Below, in pieces: positions 7,935-16,417 of a stretch of DNA of 64,000 bases. The notes under the pieces were generated by a model. That model was not told the DNA's origin. It saw only the letters and a list, made by a program, of their open reading frames with translations, and did not search any database. The stretch is from Sutcliffiella halmapala (lineage in GTDB: Bacteria; Bacillota; Bacilli; Bacillales; Bacillaceae_I). Within the stretch, counting starts at the first letter, position 1. Each line of letters starts with the position of its first letter. The stretch covers positions 752,001 through 816,000 of the forward strand of contig NZ_KV917375.1 in the NCBI RefSeq assembly GCF_002019665.1, read 5' to 3'. A program made the position numbers and the translations under genes.

Positions 7935-10900
7935 GTGAAAAAGAAATGGCCAAAAGCACTAACGATTTTATCAATATGGATGATCTTGTTATCTACTTTT
8001 CTACCATCTATTGCTGCTGCAAACGAGAATAGTAGTTTAGCAAATGGAGAATATACGATTGGTTTTACTGTGTTAAAGGATGGAACGGAAGATAAATCCG
8101 TTATGGATGATTATACAGAAAAGCCAGCAAAGCTTTTTGTTGAAAATGAGAAGCTTTTTGTGGAATTAACGTTGAAAAATAGTGATTGGATAAAAACTTT
8201 TCAAACGAAGCAAAATGGAGCTTTTGTAGATGCAACGGTTGTATCAGAGGATACCGCTGCTGATAAACGCGTCGTTCGTTTTCCAGTGGAAGATTTATCT
8301 GGAAAACTGGATGCGTATACACATGTTGTCATTCCTATGTTGAATTATGACAGCAAATATACGGTTCAATTTAAATTTCATCCAGAAAGTCTGACAGAGG
8401 TTAACGTAGAAGAACCTATTGAGGAACCAACAGAGCCAGAAGAACCGGTAAATCCAGAAGAGCCAACAGAACCAGAAGCACCTGTATTAGGAGATGGTAC
8501 ATACACCATTGGTTTGAACGCGCTTCATGCAACAGAGGATAAGGCATCATCTATGCAGAGTTACTTAGGAAATCCAGCAACATTAGAAGTGAAAGCTGGT
8601 AAAACGTATGTACTCTTGCCAATAGTTGAAAAGCCAGGAAACTTTATCACGGATATTCGCTTACAAGACAACGGAGAATTCCATAGTGGAGAAGTCATCA
8701 GTGAAGACGAAGCGGCTTTAACTCGTGTCGTGAAATATGAAGTATCTAATATTGCTTCTGTGATCAATGCAGAAGTAGATATGTATGTACCTGCGGCTAA
8801 CTACCGAAACACGCAAAAATTCCGTATCGCATTTGACGTAGAAAGTATTACAGCGGTTGAGGAAGAGCCAACAGAACCAACCGAGCCAGAAACTCCAGTA
8901 TTAGAACTAGAAGATGGCTTATATACAATTGAATTGAATGCCCTTCATGCAACTGAAGATAAAGCATCATCTATGCAAGGCTATTTAGGAAATCCGGCAA
9001 CATTAGAAGTGAAGGATGGCAAAACAAATGTCTCTTTAACAATTAAAGAGAAGGCAGGCCAGTTTATTACGGATTTACGCTTAAAAAACAACGGCGAGTT
9101 TGAAAGTGGAGAAGTCATCAGTGAAGATGAGGCTACCCTAACTCGTGTCGTGAAGTATCAAGTATCGGATATTGTATCTGTGATAAATGCAGAAGTAGAT
9201 ATGTATGTCCCAGCAGCTAATTACCGCAACACGCAAAAGTTCCGTATCGCATTTGATATCGAAAGTATTACTGCTGTTGAGGAAGAGCCAACAGAACCAA
9301 CCGAGCCAGAAACTCCAGTATTAGAACTAGAAGATGGACTATATACAATTGAATTGAATGCCCTACATGCAACAGAAGACAAAGCATCATCTATGCAAGG
9401 CTATTTAGGAAATCCGGCAACATTAGAAGTGAAGGATGGCAAAACAAATGTCTCTTTAACAATTAAAGAGAAGGCAGGCCAGTTTATCACGGATGTACGC
9501 TTAGAAAACAACGGCGAGTTTGATAGTGGTGAAGTCATCAGCGAAGATGAAGCTGCCCTAACCCGTGTCGTGAAATATGAATTATCGGATATTACTTCTG
9601 TTATTAAAGCAGAGGTAGATATGTATGTCCCAGCAGCAAACTATAGCAATACGCAGAAATTCCGTATCGCATTTGATATTGAAAGTATTACTGCAGTTGA
9701 GGAAGAGGAAGAACCAACAGAACCAGAAGTGCCCGTTGATCCAGAAGAGCCAACAGAACCTGGGGAAGACCCTGAAATCGCAATTGGTACATACACCATT
9801 GATTTCAATGTCTTAAAAGATGGCTCAGCAGATACGTCCGTAATGGATGGGTATACAGCAAAGCCAGCACTTTTAACTGTAGAAGAAGCTGTAAAATATG
9901 TGGATCTTACATTAAAAAACAGCGATTGGATTCAACTTTTCCAAACGAAACAAAATGGAGCATTTATTGATGCAGAGGTTGTTTCAGAAGATGCAGAAAC
10001 AAACACGAAAGTGGTACGTTTCCCAGTAGAAAATATCGAAGCTAAGCTTGATGCGTATACACATGTAGTAATTCCTGCATTAAACTATAACAATTATTAT
10101 ACAGTTCAGCTTTCATTCGATGCTTCAAGCTTAAAAGCGGTGGAAGAGGAGACGGAAGAACCGACATCACCAGAATTAGTGGATGGGATGTATAACATCG
10201 AATTTAATGCGTTACATGCTACAGAAGACAAAGCTTCTACTATGCAAGGCTACTTAGGAAATCCTGCATTATTAGAAGTAAAAGAAGGCAAAACATCTGT
10301 TTCTCTAACAATAAAAGAGAAAGCAGGCCAATTTTTAACTGATGTTCGTCTAGAAAACGACGGTGAACTCCATAGTGGTGAGGTTATTAGTGAAGATGAA
10401 GCAACCCTAACTCGTGTCGTGAAATACGAGGTGTCTAATATTGCTTCAATTATTAATGCTGAAGTAGATATGTATGTTCCAGCTGCGAACTACAGAAATA
10501 CGCAAAAATTCCGTATCGCCTTTGATGTGGACAGCATTTCAGAGTTGGAGGAGCAACCAGAACAACCAACCGAACCAGAAGTAACTCCACCAACAGTAGT
10601 AGAGAAAGACGGTAAGAAATCGCTTGTGATTCAGGATGTAAAGAACTTTACGTACAATGAAGCAAAGAAAACGTATGAGTTAGTCTACTCTGGTGTATCA
10701 GCATTCGAAATTAACTCAGATATAATTAAACAGCTTCATACTGATGCGAAATTGTCGCTTTCCATTGGTGAAAATGTAACAGCTATTTTCCCAGTTACTC
10801 TATTTAAAGATAAAGTAAAAAGTGGAGAAACTATTACATTTACATTCGATGAAGAAAAGGCAATGGCTGGTGCAATAAGTAAACTTTACGATTTTACTGT

Positions 10901-11825
10901 GAAAATTGGTGAACAAGAAATAACTGAATTTGCTCAACCGGTAACTTTGGTGTTTGCAGTTGATACACAGCTAGTGAAAAACTGGAAGAATGTAAAGGTT
11001 ATTTATGTTAATGAGTCCGGTGAGAAAGCAGAAGTTATTAAACCGGGCAACATTAATCAAGATAAAGGTACAGTAACAGCCGATGTTTCGCATTTTAGTG
11101 TGTATGGTGTGTTTGAAATCGAAGCAGAGGAAGAAACTCCAGAAAATGGTTTAGCAGATGGTACGTACACCATTGATTTTTCTGTCTTGAAAAATAAGAC
11201 AAACGAGTTATCAGTGATGGACGACTATACAGAAAAACCAGCAACATTAGTTGTAGAAAACGGAAAACACTACATTGATTTGACACTGAAAAATAGCGAT
11301 TGGATTAAGCAGTTCCAAGTGGAACAAAATGGAACGCTGATGAATGCGGAAGTCGTTTCAGTTGACGAATCTGCAAACAAACGAGTTGTACGTTTTGAAA
11401 TGGCTGATTTAGCAACGAAGCTGAATGCTTATACTCATGTGGTGATACCAGCAATCAATTACGACAACTACTATGATGTTCAATTCCAATTTGATTTAGA
11501 TAGTATTAAGGATCAAGATGGAAATGAGATCCCAAATCCGAATCCAAATCCAAATCCAAATCCGGGAACAGAGCAACCAGATAATGGATCAGATAAAGAT
11601 AACGACTCTGATAAAAATGAGAATGAAAAGCCAACAGATAAAGAAGATGACTTAAACTATGACCGTGATTCTGACAAGAATGAAAATGACAAGTCATCTA
11701 CGCCTAAGAAAAATGAAGTAAAGAACGCTAATACTGCCGATACGGCGATGATAGGTCTTTTATTAGCATTGTTAATGGGATCCTCATTATGGTTAATTCG
11801 TAAGTACCGTTTTGGAACATTGTAA
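7935..11825 (+). CDS. Multi-NEAT (seven-domain) wall-anchored hemoprotein receptor
   Basis: This large surface protein (1,296 aa from GTG 7935) probably captures heme or hemoglobin. It has a signal peptide and seven NEAT domains, coded at about 8040-8400, 8490-8850, 8910-9270, 9330-9690, 9775-10140, 10170-10540 and 11145-11510. A non-NEAT beta-rich domain (about 10590-11130) sits between domains 6 and 7. Domains 1, 5 and 7 keep YxxxY/YxxYY heme motifs; domains 2, 3, 4 and 6 have YRNTQ or YSNTQ instead. Pro/Glu/Thr linkers join them. A sorting signal NANTA lies 33 residues from the end. GTG 7893, overlapping the isdC stop, is an alternative start but gives an unusually long signal n-region. 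Confidence 0.88.
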   Translation: MKKKWPKALTILSIWMILLSTFLPSIAAANENSSLANGEYTIGFTVLKDGTEDKSVMDDYTEKPAKLFVENEKLFVELTLKNSDWIKTFQTKQNGAFVDATVVSEDTAADKRVVRFPVEDLSGKLDAYTHVVIPMLNYDSKYTVQFKFHPESLTEVNVEEPIEEPTEPEEPVNPEEPTEPEAPVLGDGTYTIGLNALHATEDKASSMQSYLGNPATLEVKAGKTYVLLPIVEKPGNFITDIRLQDNGEFHSGEVISEDEAALTRVVKYEVSNIASVINAEVDMYVPAANYRNTQKFRIAFDVESITAVEEEPTEPTEPETPVLELEDGLYTIELNALHATEDKASSMQGYLGNPATLEVKDGKTNVSLTIKEKAGQFITDLRLKNNGEFESGEVISEDEATLTRVVKYQVSDIVSVINAEVDMYVPAANYRNTQKFRIAFDIESITAVEEEPTEPTEPETPVLELEDGLYTIELNALHATEDKASSMQGYLGNPATLEVKDGKTNVSLTIKEKAGQFITDVRLENNGEFDSGEVISEDEAALTRVVKYELSDITSVIKAEVDMYVPAANYSNTQKFRIAFDIESITAVEEEEEPTEPEVPVDPEEPTEPGEDPEIAIGTYTIDFNVLKDGSADTSVMDGYTAKPALLTVEEAVKYVDLTLKNSDWIQLFQTKQNGAFIDAEVVSEDAETNTKVVRFPVENIEAKLDAYTHVVIPALNYNNYYTVQLSFDASSLKAVEEETEEPTSPELVDGMYNIEFNALHATEDKASTMQGYLGNPALLEVKEGKTSVSLTIKEKAGQFLTDVRLENDGELHSGEVISEDEATLTRVVKYEVSNIASIINAEVDMYVPAANYRNTQKFRIAFDVDSISELEEQPEQPTEPEVTPPTVVEKDGKKSLVIQDVKNFTYNEAKKTYELVYSGVSAFEINSDIIKQLHTDAKLSLSIGENVTAIFPVTLFKDKVKSGETITFTFDEEKAMAGAISKLYDFTVKIGEQEITEFAQPVTLVFAVDTQLVKNWKNVKVIYVNESGEKAEVIKPGNINQDKGTVTADVSHFSVYGVFEIEAEEETPENGLADGTYTIDFSVLKNKTNELSVMDDYTEKPATLVVENGKHYIDLTLKNSDWIKQFQVEQNGTLMNAEVVSVDESANKRVVRFEMADLATKLNAYTHVVIPAINYDNYYDVQFQFDLDSIKDQDGNEIPNPNPNPNPNPGTEQPDNGSDKDNDSDKNENEKPTDKEDDLNYDRDSDKNENDKSSTPKKNEVKNANTADTAMIGLLLALLMGSSLWLIRKYRFGTL
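8401..9720 (+). repeat. Tandem 420-bp NEAT-coding repeats
   Basis: Three successive NEAT units repeat with an exact 420-bp (140-codon) period. For example, the string TCCGTATCGC recurs at 8821, 9241 and 9661. The units around 8856-9275 and 9276-9695 are nearly identical over long stretches, which points to recent duplication or gene conversion. Confidence 0.9.
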
Positions 11826-11841
11826 AGAATAGCTTGATTAA

Positions 11842-11884
11842 ATAGTCTTGATACACGCTTTATAGGTGGTGTATCAAGACTTCC
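11842..11884 (+). terminator. Stem-loop between the multi-NEAT gene and isdE
   Basis: AGTCTTGATACAC and GTGTATCAAGACT form a perfect 13-bp stem, followed by interrupted T-rich sequence. It probably acts as a partial terminator or processing site that keeps surface-protein mRNA above the import genes. Confidence 0.6.
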
Positions 11885-11958
11885 TTTACTTTTTGGAAAA
11901 ATAGAATGTTAGATTAGTATAGCTGTTAATAGATCGGAAGGAGGCGTTTTCAAGCTCC

Positions 11959-12855
11959 ATGAAAAAATTAATTAGTACACATATTATGGCAATCCTATTT
12001 ATTCTTTTAGTCGGATGTTCAGCAAATGAAACAAAAAGTGAAAAGAAAGAAGCTGCTGAGCAAAATGAAGTAGCTGTGGAAGAAGAGCTAAGGCTTGTGT
12101 CGACAACGGTTGCCGCAACGGAAATTTTTGATGCGCTAGAACTTGACCTTGTTGGGATTCCGACAAGCTATAAGGATATTCCGAAGCGTTATGAAGGAGT
12201 ACAGGAGGTTGGGAATCCAATGAGTCCTGATATGGAGCTCGTAAAATCACTAGCACCAACTGATGTTTTCTCAGTTACTACCCTACAGACCGATTTAGAG
12301 GAAGTGTTTGAGAGAGTTAACCTTGATGCTACGTTTCTTAATTTTCAAAGCTTAGATAGTATGTTAGAAGAGATTCGTAGATTAGGAGAAAACTATGATC
12401 GAGAAAAGCTCGCAAATGAGCTTGTTCATTCGATACAATCACAGCTGGAGAAGATAGAATCAGACGTTGCTGAAAGGGGAGCACCTACTGTTTTAATTTT
12501 GCTCGGTGTGCCGGGAAGCTATCTTGTTGCGACAGAGCATTCCTATATTGGAGATCTGGTGAAGCGTGCCGGAGGAATCAATATTGTCCAAGGTGAAGAG
12601 GTCGAATATTTAGCTTCTAATACAGAATATTTACAGCAAGCAAATCCAGATGTCATTTTAAGAGCTGCCCATGGGATGCCTGAGGACGTTATTAAAATGT
12701 TCGACGAAAAGTTCCAAACAAATGATATTTGGAAGCATTTTAATGCAGTTAAAAATGATCGTGTGTACGATTTAGAGGAAGAACTATTCCCCACTACCGG
12801 AAATCTGTCTGTTGTGGAAGCAATGGATGAATTGGTGAAAATGCTGTATCCGTAA
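11959..12855 (+). CDS. isdE: Heme ABC transporter substrate-binding lipoprotein (IsdE-like)
   Basis: This 298-aa class III binding protein should receive heme from IsdC and hand it to the permease. The signal peptide ends in the lipobox LLVGC, so Cys20 would be lipidated. The two-lobe fold typical of TroA/FepB proteins is indicated by LVGIPTSYKDIP and EVGNPMSPDMELVKSLAPTDVFS in the N lobe and ILLGVPGSYLVATEHSYIGDLVKRAGGINI in the C lobe. GGAAGGAGG precedes the ATG. The permease follows after 32 nt. Heme rather than siderophore is inferred from the NEAT genes upstream. Confidence 0.88.
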   Translation: MKKLISTHIMAILFILLVGCSANETKSEKKEAAEQNEVAVEEELRLVSTTVAATEIFDALELDLVGIPTSYKDIPKRYEGVQEVGNPMSPDMELVKSLAPTDVFSVTTLQTDLEEVFERVNLDATFLNFQSLDSMLEEIRRLGENYDREKLANELVHSIQSQLEKIESDVAERGAPTVLILLGVPGSYLVATEHSYIGDLVKRAGGINIVQGEEVEYLASNTEYLQQANPDVILRAAHGMPEDVIKMFDEKFQTNDIWKHFNAVKNDRVYDLEEELFPTTGNLSVVEAMDELVKMLYP

Positions 12856-12887
12856 TACCACTATTAACTGAAGGAAAGGTTCATACG

Positions 12888-13871
12888 ATGAAAAAGAAAG
12901 TGATTAGTTTTACCGTTGTCATTCTTTTGTTAATCTTTGTTGCAGGGTATTCAGCTGTAACAGGTAGTATAAAAGTAAGTATTGGCGAGCTAATTCAAGG
13001 GCTCATAAGTGGAACAAATGAGGAAGTTCAGGTTGTAAAAGACTTACGTTTACCCCGCATCATTATTGCAATGTTTGCTGGAGCTGCGCTTGCTGTCTCT
13101 GGTGCCCTATTGCAAGCCGTTATGCGAAATCCATTGGCTGATGCTGGGATTATAGGAATTTCATCCGGTGCTGGCTTTACATCAATTCTGGCTGTTAGTT
13201 TCTTCCCGACATTATATTTTTGGTCGCCGTTATTTGCGTTTATTGGGGGCGCAATAGCTTGTTTTCTTGTGTATAGCTTATCTTGGAGATCTGGGTTAAG
13301 TCCGATTCGTTTAATATTAGTTGGTGTGGCCATTAATGCTGTATTCAGTGGTTTGAGTGATACATTTAATTATAGAGGAAGTTATACGGTGACAAGTATT
13401 AGTCCAACAACGACCTCGACGTTAGCCATGAAAACGTGGCGAGACGTAGAAATCATGACGACATTTGGCTCTATCGGCTTAATTCTCGCCTTCTTGCTTT
13501 TTGCATCCTGTAATCTCCTTGTTTTACAAGATAAAACAGCACGAAATTTAGGCGTTTCCGTAGCGCGCTCTCGTTTATTCGTCTCTGCAATAGCAGTGTT
13601 ATTAGCGGCGGTTTCAACAGCAATTGCCGGATTGATTGCCTTTATCGGGTTACTTATTCCCCATATATCACGGCAACTCGTTGGCTCCGATTATAAAGTG
13701 CTACTACCATTCACTGCATTATCGGGTGCATTGTTGCTATTGCTCGCTGATACGCTAGGAAGGTCGATTATTGCCCCAAATGAAATTCCAGCATCGATTA
13801 TAATGTCCATTATCGGTGGGCCATTTCTCATCTTTTTGTTAAGAAGGAGTGACAAAGTGAATGGAAATTAG
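12888..13871 (+). CDS. isdF: Heme/iron ABC transporter permease, FecCD family (IsdF-like)
   Basis: This 327-aa polytopic membrane protein is expected to form a homodimeric heme channel. Family hallmarks include DLRLPRIIIAMFAGAALAVSGALLQAVMRNPLADAGIIGISSGAG near the N-terminus and GLIAFIGLLIPHISRQLVGSDY with the coupling-helix region near the C-terminus. Length is normal. GAAGGAAAGG precedes the ATG. The end overlaps the ATPase start by 11 nt, indicating translational coupling. Confidence 0.92.
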   Translation: MKKKVISFTVVILLLIFVAGYSAVTGSIKVSIGELIQGLISGTNEEVQVVKDLRLPRIIIAMFAGAALAVSGALLQAVMRNPLADAGIIGISSGAGFTSILAVSFFPTLYFWSPLFAFIGGAIACFLVYSLSWRSGLSPIRLILVGVAINAVFSGLSDTFNYRGSYTVTSISPTTTSTLAMKTWRDVEIMTTFGSIGLILAFLLFASCNLLVLQDKTARNLGVSVARSRLFVSAIAVLLAAVSTAIAGLIAFIGLLIPHISRQLVGSDYKVLLPFTALSGALLLLLADTLGRSIIAPNEIPASIIMSIIGGPFLIFLLRRSDKVNGN

Positions 13872-14631
13872 TAAGGTAACTTTTTCTTATAATCAAAAGA
13901 AGACGCATTTAAAGGAAGTTTCCACGACCATTCAAAATGGAAAGATCACGACGATTATTGGACCAAATGGGTCTGGAAAATCCACCTTATTAAATGTCAT
14001 GTCAAACAATTTGGTTCCACAAAGTGGCGAAGTTATTATCGATGGAAAAATGATTCAAATGTATTCTGCAAAAGAGTTCGCGAAAAAGCTTGCGGTAGTG
14101 CATCAGCACAATGAGGCTCCTTCTGACATGACTGTGGAAAAGCTAATTAGCTATGGGCGGATACCACATAAACGTATATTTAAAGGGAAAAGTGCAGAGG
14201 ACGAGGCAGCAATTGAATGGGCCATTACCTGTACGAATTTACTCGATAAACGGCATGCTACTTTAGACGAGCTTTCTGGTGGGGAACGACAACGAGTGTG
14301 GATTGCCATGTCTCTAGCGCAAAAAACGCCGATTCTCTTTTTAGATGAACCCACTACTTATTTAGATATGTATCATCAATTCGAGATTCTAGAGCTTGTA
14401 AAAGGCTTAAATCAACAGCATAATGTGACGATTGTAATGGTATTACATGACTTGAATCAAGCCATTCGCTATAGTGATTATTTACTAGTAATGAAGCAGG
14501 GGGAGCTTATTATGGATGGAAGACCAGAGGACATCATCCATGACAAGTCGGTAAAAGAGATCTATGGTGTCAATGTCCTAGTAAAAAAAGAAGAGGCAAG
14601 CGGCTTATATGTCGTTCCAGTAGGGATTTAA
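13861..14631 (+). CDS. Heme/iron ABC transporter ATPase, FepC/FhuC type
   Basis: This 256-aa nucleotide-binding subunit powers the IsdE/IsdF importer. It shows Walker A GPNGSGKST (about 34-42), signature LSGGERQRVWIAMSLAQ (about 139-155), Walker B ILFLDEPTTYLD, and the switch His in VMVLHDLNQA. The order matches the cobalamin/siderophore/heme subfamily. It overlaps isdF. Some staphylococcal isd loci lack a dedicated ATPase and borrow FhuC; here one is encoded in the operon. Confidence 0.92.
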   Translation: MEISKVTFSYNQKKTHLKEVSTTIQNGKITTIIGPNGSGKSTLLNVMSNNLVPQSGEVIIDGKMIQMYSAKEFAKKLAVVHQHNEAPSDMTVEKLISYGRIPHKRIFKGKSAEDEAAIEWAITCTNLLDKRHATLDELSGGERQRVWIAMSLAQKTPILFLDEPTTYLDMYHQFEILELVKGLNQQHNVTIVMVLHDLNQAIRYSDYLLVMKQGELIMDGRPEDIIHDKSVKEIYGVNVLVKKEEASGLYVVPVGI

Positions 14632-14665
14632 CGGCAAATGATTTGTGAGGATAGGATCTGGTAGA

Positions 14666-15451
14666 ATGAAACCAACAAACGAGAATAATAGAAAAAAAGC
14701 GGGAAAAAATCTTGTTTTTCAACGTTTTATGACGATAATTTGTATCGCTGTCTTTAGCTACTCCTCTTATAAGTTAAGTGTCATTTTCTTCGAATACTAT
14801 GAAAATAGAAAAGTATTGGAGGAAATTCAGGAGGTATACGTTTCAGAAGTAGACGTAATGGACGAAAGCGATCCAGGGAAAGTAAGAGATTCTTTTCAAC
14901 CATTGCTAGCTATTAATGAGGATATTGTCGCATGGATTACCATTGATGATACTAGAATTGATTATCCCATTTTACAGGCTGAAGATAATGATTACTACTT
15001 AACTCTGAACTATCTCCATGAACAATCACGCGCAGGCTCCATATTCATGGATTTTCGGAATGATATATTGAACCGTGATCGACATACGATACTCTATGGT
15101 CATCGCATGAAGGATGGCACCATGTTCGGAAATTTGCGCAAGTATCTAACCCAAGACTTTTATGAGGAACATCCAACCTTCTCCTATGATACCCTTTATA
15201 AAAGCTATGAAGTAGAGATTTTTTCCGTATATGTAACGACCACAGATTTCTATTATATAGAAACTGAATTTGAACATGATAACGACTATGCGAACTTCAT
15301 AAAAGAACTACAAGCACGCTCGGTATTCGATTCTCCAGTGTCGGTTTCAGCAGAGGATCAAATCATTACCCTCTCAACCTGCGACTACCAAATAGATCGA
15401 AATAAAGGACGCCTTGTCGTCCACGGGAAACTAACGCCGCGCTCTTCTTAA
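14666..15451 (+). CDS. srtB: Class B sortase
   Basis: This membrane-bound transpeptidase should cleave NPxT-type sorting signals and link IsdC-like proteins to peptidoglycan. It has a single N-terminal membrane segment (about residues 15-40), class B motif TLSTC with the catalytic Cys at about 239, His in LYGHRMKDGTMF at about 146, and Arg in KGRLVV at about 249. The 261-aa length fits SrtB. ATG 14666 was chosen because GAGGATAGG lies about 10 nt upstream; an in-frame GTG at 14645 has no ribosome binding site. It is the last gene of the isd operon. Confidence 0.93.
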   Translation: MKPTNENNRKKAGKNLVFQRFMTIICIAVFSYSSYKLSVIFFEYYENRKVLEEIQEVYVSEVDVMDESDPGKVRDSFQPLLAINEDIVAWITIDDTRIDYPILQAEDNDYYLTLNYLHEQSRAGSIFMDFRNDILNRDRHTILYGHRMKDGTMFGNLRKYLTQDFYEEHPTFSYDTLYKSYEVEIFSVYVTTTDFYYIETEFEHDNDYANFIKELQARSVFDSPVSVSAEDQIITLSTCDYQIDRNKGRLVVHGKLTPRSS

Positions 15452-15458
15452 CCTATCT

Positions 15459-15499
15459 AGCCGTATCCACTTAGACATTTGGTGGGAGCGGCTTTTTTT
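15459..15499 (+). terminator. Terminator of the isd operon
   Basis: AGCCGTATCCAC and GTGGGAGCGGCT form an imperfect stem followed by seven Ts, eight nt after the srtB stop. Confidence 0.7.
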
Positions 15500-15641
15500 G
15501 TTGGGGAGGGAGAGGTGAATTGCTCATAGTTGTAGGGAATACAGCTTTACGAGAGCAAATTGCTGTTAAACGAGGGGGGAAATTGGTTATTCGCGAGTAA
15601 ATGCTGTAATCAGCAAGTGTCCCGGTCGCTAAATGACTGGA

Positions 15642-15910
15642 ATTCGCCCAAAATGAAGGTGCATTCGTCTGAAATCCGCTAACACTCATCCGAAAAGGAG
15701 CTGGATTCGTCTGAAATCAACTAACACACATACGAAATGGAGATGGATATGACCGAAATCCACTAACACTCATCCGAAAAGGAGATGGATTCGTCCAAAA
15801 TCCGCTAACATTCGTCCAAAATGGAGCTGGATTCGTCCAATATCCAGTAACATTCGTCCGAAAAGGGGATGGATTCGACCGAAATCCACCAACATTCGTC
15901 CAAAATGGCA
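15642..15910. repeat. Tandem 42-bp repeat tract (six units plus a half)
   Basis: Units start at 15663, 15705, 15747, 15789, 15831 and 15873. Each 42-bp unit consists of two related 21-bp halves, roughly ATTCGTCCGAAATCCGCTAAC and ATTCGTCCGAAAAGGAGCTGG. A further half unit begins at 15642. Because 42 is a multiple of three, the minus strand reads as a 14-residue repeat (FWTNVSGFWTNPSP-like). That frame has no ribosome binding site, so I regard it as non-coding. Divergence between units is about 10-25 percent. Confidence 0.85.
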
Positions 15911-15941
15911 GCACCCCACCCTATAATCATGTAATTAAACT

Positions 15942-15991
15942 AAAAAAAGCACCTGGCCCCATTTGGTTATTATAACCAAATGGGGCCAGGT
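15942..15991 (-). terminator. Terminator of the isdG operon, 19-bp perfect stem
   Basis: ACCTGGCCCCATTTGGTTA (15951-15969) and its exact complement (15973-15991) flank a 3-nt loop. On the minus strand the stem is followed by GCTTTTTTTA. It lies nine nt after the isdG stop. Confidence 0.9.
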
Positions 15992-15999
15992 ACCTAATA

Positions 16000-16347
16000 T
16001 TATTGCGCTTGCACCTCAAGGTCTTGTTCTGCAGCTTGTAGCGGGTTTCTTGTTACTAGTACGTCGTAGAAGGCGATTTTGTTGTCGATGATATATTCAG
16101 GTATTTCGCGTTTGGAATGTGATGCTTTGAAGGCGTCGCTTTTTGTCCAGTTGGTGAAGTCTTCTTTTGAATTCCAGCGAGTAACGACTGTTACTTCATC
16201 GTATTCACGGGTGTTTTGTGTAATCATTACTTCTAGGCCTAGGAAGCCGTCCATGAATTCAACCTTTCCAACTTTGTTGAAACGCTCAATTAATTTTTCC
16301 CCATTGCCTTTTGTAATTTTAGAAGTGTTTGTTACGATTACCATCAT
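16000..16347 (-). CDS. isdG: Heme-degrading monooxygenase IsdG
   Basis: This 115-aa ABM-fold enzyme opens imported heme in the cytosol to release iron. Asn7, Trp67 (in FTNWTKS) and His77 (in KASHSKR) fall at exactly the catalytic positions of staphylococcal IsdG (N7/W67/H77). The conserved strand GFLGLEVM is also present. A GGGGG tract precedes the ATG. The gene lies 70 nt downstream of a minus-strand importer operon and is probably its last cistron. It faces the isd operon tail to tail. Confidence 0.95.
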   Translation of the reverse strand: MMVIVTNTSKITKGNGEKLIERFNKVGKVEFMDGFLGLEVMITQNTREYDEVTVVTRWNSKEDFTNWTKSDAFKASHSKREIPEYIIDNKIAFYDVLVTRNPLQAAEQDLEVQAQ

Positions 16348-16417
16348 TTTTTCCCCCTTATAATTTGTTTGTGTTAGTAAAATTTATAAATAAACAGTGT
16401 ATCTGTGGTGAAATAGG

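Noticed and set aside
9625-9816. 63-aa plus-strand frame inside the multi-NEAT gene
   Set aside because: It is an out-of-frame shadow in a repetitive gene with no ribosome binding site.
15642-15910. CRISPR array
   Set aside because: Repeats are directly adjacent and diverged, with no unique spacers between them and no cas genes.
15471-15914. Two minus-strand frames reading the 42-bp repeats as 14-residue protein repeats
   Set aside because: The open frame follows from a period divisible by three. No ribosome binding site or signal peptide is present, and the units are diverging without sparing codons.
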